Positions 25,262 to 34,690 of a DNA stretch of 64,000 bases are shown piece by piece. Source of the stretch: Neobacillus sp. OS1-2 (GTDB lineage Bacteria > Bacillota > Bacilli > Bacillales > Cytobacillaceae). The translations under genes and the position numbers were made by a program. The notes under the pieces are model-generated. The model searched no databases. It was not told the DNA's origin and saw only the letters and a list, made by a program, of their open reading frames with translations. The DNA lies in contig NZ_CP133265.1 of NCBI RefSeq assembly GCF_030915505.1, positions 124,001 to 188,000 on the forward strand, given 5' to 3'. Within the stretch, counting starts at the first letter, position 1; each line of letters begins with the position of its first letter.

Positions 25262-25609
25262 ATGATCGGGGAACGAATTAAACGGCTGAGAGAAAAAAAG
25301 GGATTTTCCATAACAGAGCTAGCACGATTGGCGGATGTATCAAAATCCTATTTAAGCCAAATCGAAAGGGGACTTCAATCTAACCCGTCTATGCAATTTT
25401 TAAAGAAGATTGCGATTCCATTAGAAACTAGCCTTGATTACCTGTTAATGGATGGAAATTCACAAGGTCAACCAAAAATGAAACTTGATGATGAGTGGAA
25501 ATTGTTAATTCAGCAGGCAGTGGATAAGGGGTTAAAAAAAGAAGACTTCCAGGAATATCTTAATTACATACAATTTCAATCCTGGTTGAAGGAACAGAAC
25601 AAAACGTAA
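25262..25609 (+). CDS. sinR: SinR-like repressor
   Basis: Xre-family HTH regulator of 115 aa with the SinR layout. DNA-binding HTH: IKRLREKKGFSITELARLADVSKSYLSQIERGLQSNPS (about residues 4-42). C-terminal SinR/SinI dimerisation helices: DDEWKLLIQQAVDKGLKKEDFQEYLNYIQF. ATG at 25262 has AGGAG 9 nt upstream; the earlier in-frame ATG (25253) abuts that site. No sinI lies next to it in this window. It is divergent from tasA. The start MIGERIK parallels B. subtilis SinR MIGQRIK (from memory). Confidence 0.88.
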   Translation: MIGERIKRLREKKGFSITELARLADVSKSYLSQIERGLQSNPSMQFLKKIAIPLETSLDYLLMDGNSQGQPKMKLDDEWKLLIQQAVDKGLKKEDFQEYLNYIQFQSWLKEQNKT

Positions 25610-25610
25610 A

Positions 25611-25649
25611 AACAGCCCCCATTCTTTTAGAGAATGAGGGCTGTTTTTT
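25611..25649. terminator. Bidirectional terminator
   Basis: Stem AACAGCCC-CATTCT / AGAATG-GGGCTGTT followed by TTTT, between sinR (+) and hypE (-). Confidence 0.85.
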
Positions 25650-26649
25650 AACAAATTCTCGGAAACATGGTTCCAGATAGTCTCGTTAATAGCCGGCTAG
25701 AGCCAAGGGGTGTTTTTACTAATAATTGACCTTTCCCTTTCCCAATGATGGAGCCAATCACAACGGCATCCCTTCCTTCAGGAAACTCGCGTAAAATATC
25801 AACCACTTTATCTTTATCACAACTAGCGACCACAATAATCGCCTTTCCTTCATTGGCAAGATACAGCGGATCAAATCCCAGTAAATCACAAACCCCATGA
25901 ACCTCTTCCTTTACAGGCACGTCGAGCTCATTGATTTTCATTGTTAAATGAAAGTCTTCAGCTATTTCAACGAGAGTAGTAGCCAGTCCGCCCCTTGTTG
26001 GATCGCGCATGATCCGAACACTATCAGTAGATTTAAGGACCTCCGAAAGCATTGTATTCAATGAAGCACAATCGCTAGTAATCGGTGTTATTATCCCTAG
26101 TTCACCTCTTGCAGCGAGAACGGCTATCCCATGGTCACCAATTGTCCCTGACACAATGATGGCATCACCTTCTTCAAATTCTAGGCTGCAGTCCATATTA
26201 GGTTCAAAGATTCCAATTCCAGTCGTATTGATATAAACTCCATCAGCACTGCCGCGTTCTACTACCTTCGTGTCGCCGGCAACAATGGTCACACCCGTTT
26301 TCTTCGCTTCATTTGCCATATCCAAAACAATTTTCTTTAAATCAGAAATCAGGAAGCCTTCTTCAATGACAAAGCCGCAGGTTAAAAAAGCCGGCTTCGC
26401 ACCGCTTACGGCAAGATCATTGATCGTTCCTGCAACCGCCAATTTACCAATTGATCCACCCGGAAAGAAGATAGGTTTAATGACAAATGAGTCAGTCGTA
26501 ACCGCGATTTTGTGCGTAGATATCGTGATAGCAGCCGCATCAAACAGGGCCGCATTTTCACCGCCAAACGCTTCAATGAATACATCTTTGATTAATCGAT
26601 GACTTAACTCCCCGCCATCACCGTGTGCTAAACTGATATATTTCTCCAT
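25648..26649 (-). CDS. hypE: [NiFe] hydrogenase maturation protein HypE
   Basis: Forms the thiocyanate/cyanide ligand for the Fe(CN)2CO centre. AIR-synthase fold with VTTDSFVIKPIFFPGGSIGKLAVAGTINDLAV and the C-terminal Cys (TMFPRIC) that carries the carbamoyl/cyano group. Real start is ATG 26649 (MEKYISLAHGDGG), overlapping the hypD stop by one base (TAATG). The last gene of the hydrogenase operon. Confidence 0.95.
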   Translation of the reverse strand: MEKYISLAHGDGGELSHRLIKDVFIEAFGGENAALFDAAAITISTHKIAVTTDSFVIKPIFFPGGSIGKLAVAGTINDLAVSGAKPAFLTCGFVIEEGFLISDLKKIVLDMANEAKKTGVTIVAGDTKVVERGSADGVYINTTGIGIFEPNMDCSLEFEEGDAIIVSGTIGDHGIAVLAARGELGIITPITSDCASLNTMLSEVLKSTDSVRIMRDPTRGGLATTLVEIAEDFHLTMKINELDVPVKEEVHGVCDLLGFDPLYLANEGKAIIVVASCDKDKVVDILREFPEGRDAVVIGSIIGKGKGQLLVKTPLGSSRLLTRLSGTMFPRIC

Positions 26650-27761
26650 TAAAAACTCTCCCTCATGTATTGATAGTAGGCCGCACAGCTGCCTTCCGCT
26701 GAAACCATACATGGGCCAATTGGGTTCATTGGCTGGCAGGCTTTTCCGAACAGTGGACATTCATTTGGCGAGATTAATCCTCGAATCACTTCTCCGCACC
26801 GGCATTTTGTTTTTTTTGGATCTCCCACATCCACCGAAAACCGTTTCTTCGCATTAAACCGATCGTATTCAGGTTTCAAATCTAAACCGCTTTGTGGAAT
26901 AACTCCAATTCCACGCCATGCCTCATCACATTCTGTTAAGTACTGATCCATCCATTGTTGAATAACCTGATTTCCTGATTTACTTACAACCGCTGGGTGA
27001 TTATTTTCAATACCAACTTTTCCTGTTAATGCCATATCGATCAATTTATAAATACCGGAGAGTAATTCTGCTGTTTCAAAACCGGTAATGACCCCGGAGA
27101 TGCTATATTCATCGACTAAATACTGATAGGAATCTTCTCCCAAAACGATGGATACATGGCCAGGAAGCAAGAAACCATCCAACTGGACTTCTCCTGTGTC
27201 TAATAAATAGCGAAGAACCGGCTCGATAAGCTTAGTAGTCATCCAAATTGAAAAATTGGTGATCCCTTGCTTTTCCGCTTCCCCTATCATTAGTGTCAGT
27301 ATTGGAATGGTAGTTTCAAAGCCTACTCCAAGAAAAACAACCTCTTTATCAGGGTTTTCCTCTGCAATCTTAACAGCATCAACAGGAGAATATAAAACAC
27401 GAATATCCTTCCCGGCAATCTTTGAATCTAGCAATGTCTTGCTTGAGCCCGGTACCCTCATCATGTCGCCAAAAGTGCAGATGATCCGCTGCTCACCTTC
27501 CGCTAGCGCAATCATCGCATCAATTGACCTCTGATCTGTGACACAGACAGGGCAGCCAGGACCTGAGATGAGATGGACGTGATCCTTTAAGCACTGCTTC
27601 ACCCCAGTGCGCGCGAGTGACATGGTATGTGAGCCGCAAACTTCCATAAAGGCAGGTTTCCGGCCAAACTTTTGCCGGAATTCCTTCGCTACTTCAATGA
27701 CGACTTCTACAAGCGGTTTACAAATTTCAGGATTATTGGACTGTTTCAGAATTTCGAGCAT
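26649..27761 (-). CDS. hypD: [NiFe] hydrogenase maturation protein HypD
   Basis: Scaffold [4Fe-4S] protein for Fe(CN)2CO assembly with HypC. Conserved blocks FMEVCGSHT, ISGPGCPVCVT, GFETT and the C-terminal cysteine cluster KCRCGEVIRG...CPLFGKAC. ATG at 27761 has GAGGAGG upstream; about 370 aa. It overlaps hypC by 29 nt. Confidence 0.95.
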   Translation of the reverse strand: MLEILKQSNNPEICKPLVEVVIEVAKEFRQKFGRKPAFMEVCGSHTMSLARTGVKQCLKDHVHLISGPGCPVCVTDQRSIDAMIALAEGEQRIICTFGDMMRVPGSSKTLLDSKIAGKDIRVLYSPVDAVKIAEENPDKEVVFLGVGFETTIPILTLMIGEAEKQGITNFSIWMTTKLIEPVLRYLLDTGEVQLDGFLLPGHVSIVLGEDSYQYLVDEYSISGVITGFETAELLSGIYKLIDMALTGKVGIENNHPAVVSKSGNQVIQQWMDQYLTECDEAWRGIGVIPQSGLDLKPEYDRFNAKKRFSVDVGDPKKTKCRCGEVIRGLISPNECPLFGKACQPMNPIGPCMVSAEGSCAAYYQYMRESF

Positions 27762-27969
27762 CGACGAGCCTCCTCCATTCTTCCACACTTTGCCTCGCAT
27801 AGGTTTCATCGACAATACTCATTGCTTGGCCCGCATGAACAATGACAAAATCACCGAGCTCAACTTCTGTAACAAAAATAGTACCTACTGTCGTCTGCGA
27901 ACCCATGACATCAACGACCGCACTATATTCCATTTTTCTCACTACTTTTGCTGGTACTCCAACACACAT
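27733..27969 (-). CDS. hypC: [NiFe] hydrogenase assembly chaperone HypC
   Basis: 78 aa, beginning MCVGVPAKVV with the essential Cys2 that binds the iron ligand set and the hydrogenase large-subunit precursor. The GDFVIVHAGQAMSIVDE block is typical. Overlaps hypF upstream and hypD downstream. Confidence 0.95.
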   Translation of the reverse strand: MCVGVPAKVVRKMEYSAVVDVMGSQTTVGTIFVTEVELGDFVIVHAGQAMSIVDETYARQSVEEWRRLVDARNSETVQ

Positions 27970-30251
27970 TGGTTAGCACTCCTTTTTGCCGCGGCAACCA
28001 CTAATTGCCCGTAGGATAATCCTCCATCATTACATGGAACCTTTTCAGGGACAAACACATGATAAGATCTTGCTCTCAACTCAGCTATGATTCTTTTTCT
28101 TAGATAACGGTTATGAAAGCTTCCTCCTGATAAAACCACTTTTTTTTCGGCGGGAGGATTTTTTTTAGTCAATACCTCCATAACACAAACAATTGCTCGC
28201 ACTACTGTTTCATGGAATCTCCCACTTATCAAGTGAACATCCATACCGGCTAAAACATTGAGAGCAATTTCCTTCAACATGGTAGAAAAATTAATCGTTA
28301 AAATCTCTTTGTCTTTTAATTCAAAAGGATAGGGCTCATATAGCTTCCATTCGTCTGCCAATTCCGCTAACATGATCGCAGCTTCCCCGTCATAACTGGA
28401 AACTTTGGTTATACCGCAAAGTGCACTAACAGCATCGAACAGCCTACCGCAGGTCCCCGCGTATACCGTATTCACATTTTTTTCAATCATCGCTTTTAAA
28501 ATATCAATCTTTGCTGATTTATCAGTAAAAATAGCCTTAGCAAGCCTCGTTCCCTCCTCACCATAAAGGGAAATAAGCATGGCGGCCGCATTCCGCCACG
28601 GCTCTCGAATACACTTTTCACCTCCAGCGAGAGGAGTATAGTGTAAATGGGCCATGCGTTTAAACTCTAAGGCATTTCCATAGAAGATTTCAAATCCCCA
28701 GATGTTGCCGTCAAGTCCATACCCTGTTCCGTCCAGAATAATTCCATACGCTTTTCCGGTGATTTGATGTTCCTCGATACTGGCAGCCAAATGGGCATGA
28801 TGGTGTTGAACTTCCATCACTTCAGCAAACTCGTATTCTTTTACCAGATTCCGAATATGATAGTCTGGGTGGTAATCAATAACGGCCTTGGTTTTTGGGA
28901 TTTCAATCCACTTTAACAAATGTTCCAGTTCATGTTTATAATGGTCAATTGTTTCAATATTTTCCAGTTCGCCAATATGCGGACCGACAAAAACCTGTTC
29001 ATTTCGACCAATCGTAAATGTTGTCTTTTGCTGACCGCCGAAAGCGACGATTCCTGTCACATCTTGTCTCGTTGAAAAAGGATCCGGGACGTATCCCCTT
29101 GCCCGGCGGAGAAAATCCAGTTTTCCATCATTCATTTGCACGACGGAATCATCTACAGGATGAAGAATCTCTCGGTTATGAACAAGATAAAAATCGGCGA
29201 TCCCTGCTAAATAATGAAAGGTATCCTTGTCTCTATAAAGAATTGGCATCCCTGAGGGGTTTGCACTTGTCGCTACAATACTACTTAATTCAGGGTTAGT
29301 AAGTAATAAATGATGGAGTGGTGTGTAAGGAAGCATCACTCCAATGGTGCTCATTCCTGGTGCCACGTTTTCAGCAAGATGATATTGTTCTTGTTTTTTC
29401 AGGATTACAATAGGTGCCTCCGGACTTTTTAACAGGTTTTGTTCGTCTTGACTTAACGTCACGAAATTCTGGATAGCTGAAATGGATGCAGCCATGACTG
29501 CAAGCGGACGAACTGGCCGGTTTTTCCTTTTTCGCAATTCTCCTACTGCCAGCTCATTATGAGCATCACAGCAAAGATGATAACCGCCAATCCCTTTTAT
29601 CGCCACAATCTTTCCTTCTTTTAACAGCTGTATTGTGGTCGTGATTGGATTCTCGGAAACCACTTCCAAACCACCCTCGTCTAGTAAGCACATCTTTGGA
29701 CCGCATTTTGGGCAGGCAATTGGCTGGGCGTGATGACGCCGGTTTGTGGGGTCCTCATACTCCTTGCGGCAATCCTCACACATCGGAAAGTTCTGCATCG
29801 ATGTGTATGGTCGGTCATATGGCAATTCCTCGATAATTGTGTAGCGCGGACCGCATTGGGTGCAATTAATAAATGGATATTGATAGCGAAAATCATTCGG
29901 GTCGGTCATTTCATTTAAGCAATCATCACAAACAGCAGAATCGATTGGGATGACGAGCATCGATGTACCGCTGCGTTCGCTTTGAATAATAGTAAAATCA
30001 GATAAGTTAAGTAGTTTTGTCTCCTCGACTATAACCTCCTTTATTTTTGATAGTCTTGGAGCCTTATTTTTCAGATCTGCCAAAAAGTGAGGAATTCGCT
30101 TTGCATTCCCTTCAAGATGAATTTTGACGCCATCCATATTATTTTGTACGGTTCCATTTAGCTGGTATCTTTCAGCAAGCCGAAAGACGAAAGGCCGAAA
30201 ACCGACGCCCTGTACCCTGCCGCGGATGGAAATCTTTACCGCTTTATACAT
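27942..30251 (-). CDS. hypF: Carbamoyltransferase HypF
   Basis: Makes the carbamoyl-AMP/thiocarboxamide that HypE turns into cyanide. Domains in order: acylphosphatase (RGRVQGVGFRPFVFRLA, about 10-90), two zinc fingers (CDDCLNEM...CTQCGPRY and CEDCRKEY...CPKCGPKM, about 105-185), YrdC-like domain (about 200-380), and Kae1-like domain with HHHAHLAASIEEH. 769 aa, full length. It overlaps hypB by 16 nt. Confidence 0.95.
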   Translation of the reverse strand: MYKAVKISIRGRVQGVGFRPFVFRLAERYQLNGTVQNNMDGVKIHLEGNAKRIPHFLADLKNKAPRLSKIKEVIVEETKLLNLSDFTIIQSERSGTSMLVIPIDSAVCDDCLNEMTDPNDFRYQYPFINCTQCGPRYTIIEELPYDRPYTSMQNFPMCEDCRKEYEDPTNRRHHAQPIACPKCGPKMCLLDEGGLEVVSENPITTTIQLLKEGKIVAIKGIGGYHLCCDAHNELAVGELRKRKNRPVRPLAVMAASISAIQNFVTLSQDEQNLLKSPEAPIVILKKQEQYHLAENVAPGMSTIGVMLPYTPLHHLLLTNPELSSIVATSANPSGMPILYRDKDTFHYLAGIADFYLVHNREILHPVDDSVVQMNDGKLDFLRRARGYVPDPFSTRQDVTGIVAFGGQQKTTFTIGRNEQVFVGPHIGELENIETIDHYKHELEHLLKWIEIPKTKAVIDYHPDYHIRNLVKEYEFAEVMEVQHHHAHLAASIEEHQITGKAYGIILDGTGYGLDGNIWGFEIFYGNALEFKRMAHLHYTPLAGGEKCIREPWRNAAAMLISLYGEEGTRLAKAIFTDKSAKIDILKAMIEKNVNTVYAGTCGRLFDAVSALCGITKVSSYDGEAAIMLAELADEWKLYEPYPFELKDKEILTINFSTMLKEIALNVLAGMDVHLISGRFHETVVRAIVCVMEVLTKKNPPAEKKVVLSGGSFHNRYLRKRIIAELRARSYHVFVPEKVPCNDGGLSYGQLVVAAAKRSANQCVLEYQQK

Positions 30252-30895
30252 TTTAGATAAGCTCCTTCAATCCAAGAAAACCATTCATGAAGCCCTTCCT
30301 GTGTCCGGGCGGAAAGTGGTAAAAGATTGGACTTGGGATTAATTTCAGTTAGGTCCTTTCTGGCTTCATCCACATTAAAATCAAGGTATGGAAGCAAATC
30401 AATTTTATTTAAGAGAACAAGTTCCGTACGCATAAACATTTGTGGGTATTTCGGAATTTTATCATTCCCTTCTGGTACACTTAAAACAGCGATTTTATGC
30501 TGTTGCCCAAGATCATAGCCAGATGGACATACAAGATTACCGACGTTTTCGATGAAAAGGATATCGATTTCTTCAAGATCGAATTCTCCTAATGCCGCGG
30601 CAACCATGCGAGCATCAAGATGGCAGCCGCCATGGGTATTAATTTGAACTGCTTTTGCTCCCATGGCCCGAATCCGATCTGCATCCCTTTCAGTGGCTAA
30701 ATCCCCTTCAATCACAGCGATTCGATATTTTCCGGAAATCTCCTTGACCGTTTCTTCTAACAGGGTTGTCTTACCTGCTCCGGGAGAACTCATTAGATTG
30801 ATCACTAGGGTTCTAGTTTGTTGGAATAGTTCTCGATTGAAGTCTGCGGCCATATTGTTATTTGTTAACACATCTGTTCTTAATGTCACTTTCAT
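30236..30895 (-). CDS. hypB: Hydrogenase nickel-incorporation GTPase HypB
   Basis: SIMIBI GTPase that delivers nickel with HypA. P-loop SSPGAGKTTLLEET, the metal motif THGGCHLDARM, FIENVGNLVCPSGYDLGQ and NKIDLLPYLDF. 219 aa without the His-rich N-terminal nickel store found in some homologues. It starts 4 nt into the end of hypA. Confidence 0.95.
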   Translation of the reverse strand: MKVTLRTDVLTNNNMAADFNRELFQQTRTLVINLMSSPGAGKTTLLEETVKEISGKYRIAVIEGDLATERDADRIRAMGAKAVQINTHGGCHLDARMVAAALGEFDLEEIDILFIENVGNLVCPSGYDLGQQHKIAVLSVPEGNDKIPKYPQMFMRTELVLLNKIDLLPYLDFNVDEARKDLTEINPKSNLLPLSARTQEGLHEWFSWIEGAYLKCIKR

Positions 30896-31251
30896 TTTTT
30901 ATGACTCCCTTCGTATGATAAAACCTGGAATGTTTCCCCTGCCAGCACTTGTCCTGAAGGAACAAGACAGCATGGACATAGAGCAATTTTCTGATCTGGC
31001 CTGTACTCTTTGCCACATAGAACACATTTGGCTTTTGCTTCTTCAAGATGAATAACAAGTTCGGCATTCTCTGAAAATAGATGTAGATTTTGATCACGGA
31101 ATAAATCAAACGCCATTCTTAATGCATTAGGCATGGCATTTGCAATCTCGCCGACAATTAGTTCTACCTTTTCGACTTTTTGAATGCCCCTTGCTGCTGC
31201 ATCCTCCTGGACAAGCTGAAGAATATCACCCATTAACGACATTTCATGCAT
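30892..31251 (-). CDS. hypA: Hydrogenase nickel-insertion metallochaperone HypA
   Basis: Begins MHEMSL, the His2 nickel-binding start (Met replaces the common Leu), followed by a zinc domain CVLCGKEYRPDQKIALCPCC. 119 aa. The ATG at 31251 has GGTGG upstream; the frame is open 17 codons further but without support. Overlaps the preceding gene by 8 nt. Confidence 0.94.
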   Translation of the reverse strand: MHEMSLMGDILQLVQEDAAARGIQKVEKVELIVGEIANAMPNALRMAFDLFRDQNLHLFSENAELVIHLEEAKAKCVLCGKEYRPDQKIALCPCCLVPSGQVLAGETFQVLSYEGSHKK

Positions 31252-31687
31252 ACCAACCACCCTGTTTCTGATCCTTCTGAAACCCGATAAAATAGAGTTC
31301 ATCCTTCCGTTTTAGTGGGTAAGATTTGAGCTGTAAATCACCGGATTGTGTCTTAAAATTGTATTCTTTTTGACAATTCAAACATTTTCCAGTTGAAAAT
31401 AGTGTTGTTAGGATAATAATATTCGAACATACAGGGCACACACCATCGATTGCCAGTATGTTCGTTCCATTCCGTGCGACTATTACAGGCCTTCCATCAA
31501 TAAATTTCATTTCGAGATTGTGGTAAGTCCCCTGTTCTATTCCGAAAGGTTGCCATGTTATTCCAAGAGCCCTGTCCGCCACACCTTCTACCTTTTCCAA
31601 ATCCTCACTTAAAAATGGTTCATAAACAGACTTAACCGTTTGGAAGAGGCCTCCCGCCATTTCCTTTAAAAAGTCTCCTCGTTTCAT
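31244..31687 (-). CDS. Four-Cys, Rieske-like protein of the hydrogenase operon
   Basis: 147 aa. The N-terminal part (KRGDFLKEMAGGLFQTVKSVYEPFL) looks helical. The C-terminal half has the strand order of a Rieske domain: RPVIVARNGTNILAIDGVCPVC, then TGKCLNC and KTQSGDLQLKSYPLK. The Rieske CxH...CxxH ligands are replaced by CxxC (C84/C87) and CxxC (C102/C105), so it may bind zinc or one iron. ATGA overlap with the protease gene fixes the start. Probably an accessory redox or maturation factor for the hydrogenase; I do not know a named family. Confidence 0.7.
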   Translation of the reverse strand: MKRGDFLKEMAGGLFQTVKSVYEPFLSEDLEKVEGVADRALGITWQPFGIEQGTYHNLEMKFIDGRPVIVARNGTNILAIDGVCPVCSNIIILTTLFSTGKCLNCQKEYNFKTQSGDLQLKSYPLKRKDELYFIGFQKDQKQGGWYA

Positions 31688-32172
31688 GACACAATTCTCC
31701 AACTATTGACATGGTTTACAACGACCGTAGCCAGCTCCTCAAGCTTGCTTTGATTGGTTTCTGTCAGTCCAATCCCCAATTGCAGTGAGGATGGCTGCAT
31801 CCCGAACATAATGATTTCCTTCGGATATCGTTCGCGCATTTTCGCTGCCAATAAGACCTCTTGAAAGCCCAGCTGGTGGACGGACATTTTGATCCCAAAA
31901 TAGGCGGGAATCTCTTCAGCTTCTAACTTGATAATGGTTCCGCCTTCCTTGCCGGCATTAATCGCATCAATAATGATAAGGTTTTCAGCATCCTCAACAG
32001 GACCAAGCAACTTCATACCGTCTGTTAAGCCCTCAATAATTTCGATATTTTCATCGTCCTTAAACGCTTTCTCAAGTATTGGCAAAAGATGGATGCCAAC
32101 ACCCTCATCAGAGAAGAGGGTGTTGCCGATACCTAAAATCGTGATTTTTTTATCTAGTTTCCTATCTTTCAT
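31684..32172 (-). CDS. hyaD: Hydrogenase maturation endopeptidase (HyaD/HybD family)
   Basis: Nickel-dependent protease that trims the C terminus of the large subunit after metal insertion. Visible: ILGIGNTLFSDEGVGIHLLP with the conserved Glu, DAINAG with the metal Asp, and SVHQLGFQEVL with the metal His. 162 aa. ATG at 32172 or GTG at 32181 (GGTGAAAAGG). The 5' end overlaps the cytochrome gene. Confidence 0.92.
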   Translation of the reverse strand: MKDRKLDKKITILGIGNTLFSDEGVGIHLLPILEKAFKDDENIEIIEGLTDGMKLLGPVEDAENLIIIDAINAGKEGGTIIKLEAEEIPAYFGIKMSVHQLGFQEVLLAAKMRERYPKEIIMFGMQPSSLQLGIGLTETNQSKLEELATVVVNHVNSWRIVS

Positions 32173-32956
32173 CCTTTTCACCAACTGACTTATTCGTAGT
32201 TGTTTTATAACCTGTAAACATCGATGATATACAGCCATTTCGGTCCAGATAATCATCACGGACAGCTAAATATACGTGAATGACAGTAAATAACATGAAG
32301 CCCCATGCGGCAAGATGATGCCAGGAACGAATCGTATAGCTTTCACCACCGAATAGATAAGGAATCCAGATAAACAACTTTGCCCAGAAGGATTCCGGCT
32401 GTGGTTCAAAATACATATAGAAACCTGTCAGCATAACAATCCACGAACCCAACCCGATAAAGATCCAGTAGCTTAACTGTGCCAGTGGGTTATGGCCCAC
32501 ATAGTGCGGCTTTTTATTTTTTAAAAATAAATAGAATTTAACGGCTTCAAATAGTTCCTTCCAAAAGATCCATCTGAAAGGGTTTGATGTGGCAAACTTG
32601 TTCCCAATCGCAACCCAATACAAGCGAAACATTAGATTGATCACAAAGATAAAGGCAGCAAAAAAGTGAATATATCGCATCCAGCCCATGAGATTAGAAT
32701 AATAGGCTTCCTCGGGAATCCCGGCAGCTGCAAATGGTTTACCGATGTAAATGCCAGTGCCCATTAATACAAAGATTGCCAGCATATTTAACCAATGGAA
32801 AATCCGTACAGGCAATTCCCAAACATAGGCCCTAACTTCATTTTTTACTTGTTTGTACAGTATTGGTCTCTCAGGGTGTAAAGAGTTCTCGCTGTTGATC
32901 ACCGGATATTCAGGGGATTGGCCAGGCATTTGGGTCGGTAATTTTGGCGCACCCAT
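32162..32956 (-). CDS. hyaC: Hydrogenase b-type cytochrome subunit
   Basis: Membrane di-haem cytochrome b that passes electrons from the small subunit to the quinone pool. Four main hydrophobic segments; haem-ligand His in VRIFHWLNMLAIF, MRYIHFFAAF and IRSWHHLAAWGFMLFTVIHVYLAVRDDY. 264 aa with a hydrophilic N-terminal extension of about 40 residues. Strong GGAGG before ATG. Confidence 0.93.
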   Translation of the reverse strand: MGAPKLPTQMPGQSPEYPVINSENSLHPERPILYKQVKNEVRAYVWELPVRIFHWLNMLAIFVLMGTGIYIGKPFAAAGIPEEAYYSNLMGWMRYIHFFAAFIFVINLMFRLYWVAIGNKFATSNPFRWIFWKELFEAVKFYLFLKNKKPHYVGHNPLAQLSYWIFIGLGSWIVMLTGFYMYFEPQPESFWAKLFIWIPYLFGGESYTIRSWHHLAAWGFMLFTVIHVYLAVRDDYLDRNGCISSMFTGYKTTTNKSVGEKDER

Positions 32957-32968
32957 TTCTCAGACCTC

Positions 32969-34690
32969 CTAACCTAAACGAACTTCAGTCGTTTTATTTG
33001 TTTGCAAATCAGTTAAATGAACAGCACAGGCAAGACATGGGTCAAAAGAATGAATGATCCGCATAATTTCGAGTGGCTGCTCTTTATTTATCATTGGTGT
33101 ACCTATAAGTGCTGCTTCGTAAGCCCCGATTTTATTTTTATGATCCCGCGGAGATGCGTTCCAGGTAGTAGGAACCACAGCTTGGTAGTTAATCGTTTTT
33201 CCATCTTTAATATCAATCCAATGTCCAAGTGCGCCGCGTGGTGCTTCCATCCAGCCAACACCTTTGGCCCGTTCCGGCCATGTGCTTGGTTCCCATTTTG
33301 ATCGGTCAAAGGTCGTTTGGTTGCCGCTCCTTACATTTTTCAATAGTTCATCCATATCGTTACGCAACCACCCTGAAATCAACACTGTTTCAAGGCCACG
33401 TGCAATGGTGCGTCCAAGTGCTGATTGTAATGCCGTTATTGGCAGGTCAAGCTTTTTCAAGGTATCATCGACGTTTGTTACAATCTCTTCTTTTCCAGCC
33501 GCATAGCCAACCAACATCCTAGCGAGTGGGCCAGTTTCCATCGGATGCTCTTTCCAGCGAGGAGCTTTTAGCCAGCTATATTGTTTGTCAGTTTCCAATG
33601 TTTTGAACGGTGCTTTTGGACCAGTGTAATTCAATGTAGTTTCACCATCGAATGGATGTTTTCCTTTGCCGCCTTCTTTTCCATCATAGGTATACCAGGA
33701 GTGATCGATAAATTCCTGTACATGCTTAGGATCCTTAAGGTCAACATCTAAAACCTCTTTCAAGTTGCCATTTAAGACAATTCCCCGTGGCATCCGGTAA
33801 AGCTTTGTATCGTAAAGGTCGCCTGTAGAGAAATCTCCATAGCATAGGAAATTATTTAAACCTCCGCCATATGTCCAGTCTTTATAAAAAGATCCAATTG
33901 CAAGTAAATCAGGAATATAGACTTGGGTAACAAATTCCCGCGCCTGATTAATAATCTGTGAAATATGCATAAGTCTTTCTGCATGTACACCGTTATCACT
34001 ATCAATATCAAGAGGTGTCGCCATTCCTCCCACTACATAATGCGGGTGCGGGTTTTTACCACCAAAAATGGTATGAATTTTGACAATTTCCTTCTGCCAA
34101 TCTAACGCCTCTAAATAATGGGCCACGGCAAGTAAGTTTACTTCTGGGGGAAGTTTGTACGCCTTATGGCCCCAATAACCATTAGCAAAAATCCCCAACT
34201 GCCCACTTTGGACTAATTTTTTCACTTTATTTTGCACATCCGTGAAGTAGCCTGGTGATGATTTGGGCCAATTTGAAATCGACTGGGCAAGTTTGGAGGT
34301 CTCCGCTGGATCCGCACTAGTTGCGCTGACCACATCGACCCAGTCTAACGCATGCAAATGGTAAAAATGGACAACATGGTCATGGATAAATTGGGCTTCG
34401 TTCATAATATCCCGGATTAGATGGGCATTTCTGGGGATTTTTATTTTCAATGCATCTTCTACAGCCCGAATCGATGTAAGCGCATGCACTGTTGTGCATA
34501 CACCGCAAATTCGCTGGACATATGCCCAAACATCACGTGGGTCCCGATCTTTAACAATTAACTCCAGGCCGCGGACAGAAGTACCGGAGCTGAATGCTTC
34601 ATTAATGACACCTTGGTCATCCACATCTACTTCTACACGAAGGTGACCTTCAATTCTTGTTATTGGATCAACCACAATGCGCTCACTCAT
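32969..34690 (-). CDS. hyaB: [NiFe] hydrogenase large subunit
   Basis: Catalytic subunit holding the NiFe(CN)2CO centre. L1 motif RICGVCTTVH (C62, C65) and L2 motif DPCLACAVH (C552, C555) supply the four Cys ligands. The peptide LTDLQTNKTTEVRLG after His558 is the expected cleavage tail for the endopeptidase. 573 aa from ATG 34690 (GAGGTG upstream). Sequence is typical of group 1 membrane-bound uptake hydrogenases. Confidence 0.96.
   Translation of the reverse strand: MSERIVVDPITRIEGHLRVEVDVDDQGVINEAFSSGTSVRGLELIVKDRDPRDVWAYVQRICGVCTTVHALTSIRAVEDALKIKIPRNAHLIRDIMNEAQFIHDHVVHFYHLHALDWVDVVSATSADPAETSKLAQSISNWPKSSPGYFTDVQNKVKKLVQSGQLGIFANGYWGHKAYKLPPEVNLLAVAHYLEALDWQKEIVKIHTIFGGKNPHPHYVVGGMATPLDIDSDNGVHAERLMHISQIINQAREFVTQVYIPDLLAIGSFYKDWTYGGGLNNFLCYGDFSTGDLYDTKLYRMPRGIVLNGNLKEVLDVDLKDPKHVQEFIDHSWYTYDGKEGGKGKHPFDGETTLNYTGPKAPFKTLETDKQYSWLKAPRWKEHPMETGPLARMLVGYAAGKEEIVTNVDDTLKKLDLPITALQSALGRTIARGLETVLISGWLRNDMDELLKNVRSGNQTTFDRSKWEPSTWPERAKGVGWMEAPRGALGHWIDIKDGKTINYQAVVPTTWNASPRDHKNKIGAYEAALIGTPMINKEQPLEIMRIIHSFDPCLACAVHLTDLQTNKTTEVRLG

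Noticed and set aside
29018..29918. Plus-strand open frames inside hypF
   Set aside because: They are antisense shadows of hypF, with no ribosome binding sites and no family resemblance.
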